DNA of 12,698 bases, taken from the NCBI GenBank assembly GCA_047624165.1, contig JBLHPD010000142.1, forward strand, positions 1-12,698, given 5' to 3'. Under the pieces are notes generated by a model. The model ran no database searches, was not told where the DNA came from, and worked only from the letters and a program-made list of their open reading frames with translations. This document shows positions 12,648-12,698 of the stretch, in pieces (positions within the stretch are counted from its first letter, which is position 1; each line of letters starts with the position of its first letter). This DNA is from Clostridium_AD sp047624165 (lineage in GTDB: Bacteria; Bacillota; Clostridia; Clostridiales; Clostridiaceae). The position numbers were made by a program, and so were the translations under genes.

Positions 12648-12698
12648 GGCCCAGTGGCTCAGTTGGTTAGAGTGCCGCCCTGTCACGGCGGAGGTCGA
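12648..12698 (+). tRNA. tRNA-Asp (anticodon GTC), 3' end cut by the window
   Basis: The first 51 bases are present: acceptor GGCCCAG, D arm GCTC with loop AGTTGGTTA and GAGT, and anticodon stem CCGCC/GGCGG around CTGTCAC (anticodon GTC). It is 5 bp downstream of tRNA-Val and surely in the same transcript. The T arm and the acceptor 3' strand lie beyond the window. Confidence 0.95.

Overview
The window is AT-rich chromosomal DNA of a spore-forming, low-GC Firmicute, most likely Clostridium sensu stricto (cluster I). The evidence is an alpha/beta-type spore protein, a PdaB-like deacetylase, a DUF4364 regulator, the N-acetyl branch of lysine/DAP synthesis, purine-rich AGGAGG ribosome binding sites and very AT-rich intergenic DNA. 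The species cannot be named from the sequence alone. No phage, intact insertion sequence, CRISPR array or toxin-antitoxin pair is visible.

Left part (1-3650): folC (+) converges on a small TSCPD-domain gene (-), with a strong shared hairpin terminator between them. A cytosolic YncE-like beta-propeller gene (+) then converges on a DUF4364 gene (-), with only 3 bp between stop codons and no strong terminator there. Long antisense overlap of the transcripts is therefore likely.

Middle (3651-9580): a membrane-anchored PdaB-type polysaccharide deacetylase and a tandem-OB-fold SSB-like protein (+) are followed by a composite repeat of three direct repeats and a roughly 190-nt palindrome. Next comes the DAP/lysine cluster: dapH (-), a class I aminotransferase (+) that probably acts as the N-acetyl-DAP aminotransferase, and an overlapping dapA-dapB pair (-). 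Together these cover aspartate semialdehyde to tetrahydrodipicolinate and the next two N-acetyl-branch steps, supplying lysine and peptidoglycan DAP. No lysine riboswitch is apparent.

Right part (9581-12698): an AT-rich intergenic stretch with an orphan terminator, a basic alpha/beta SASP gene, a SAM-dependent methyltransferase gene, a tandem CTAG-rich palindromic array, hslO (Hsp33), a very strong terminator, a promoter-rich leader, tRNA-Val(TAC) and the 5' part of tRNA-Asp(GTC), cut by the window end.

The genes are ordinary and well known. The unusual material is non-coding: the nine-half-site CTAGTG/CACTAG array before hslO, the nested repeat/palindrome between the SSB-like gene and dapH, the orphan terminator upstream of the SASP gene, and the transcript architecture around the propeller gene. 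I see no convincing new multi-gene system.
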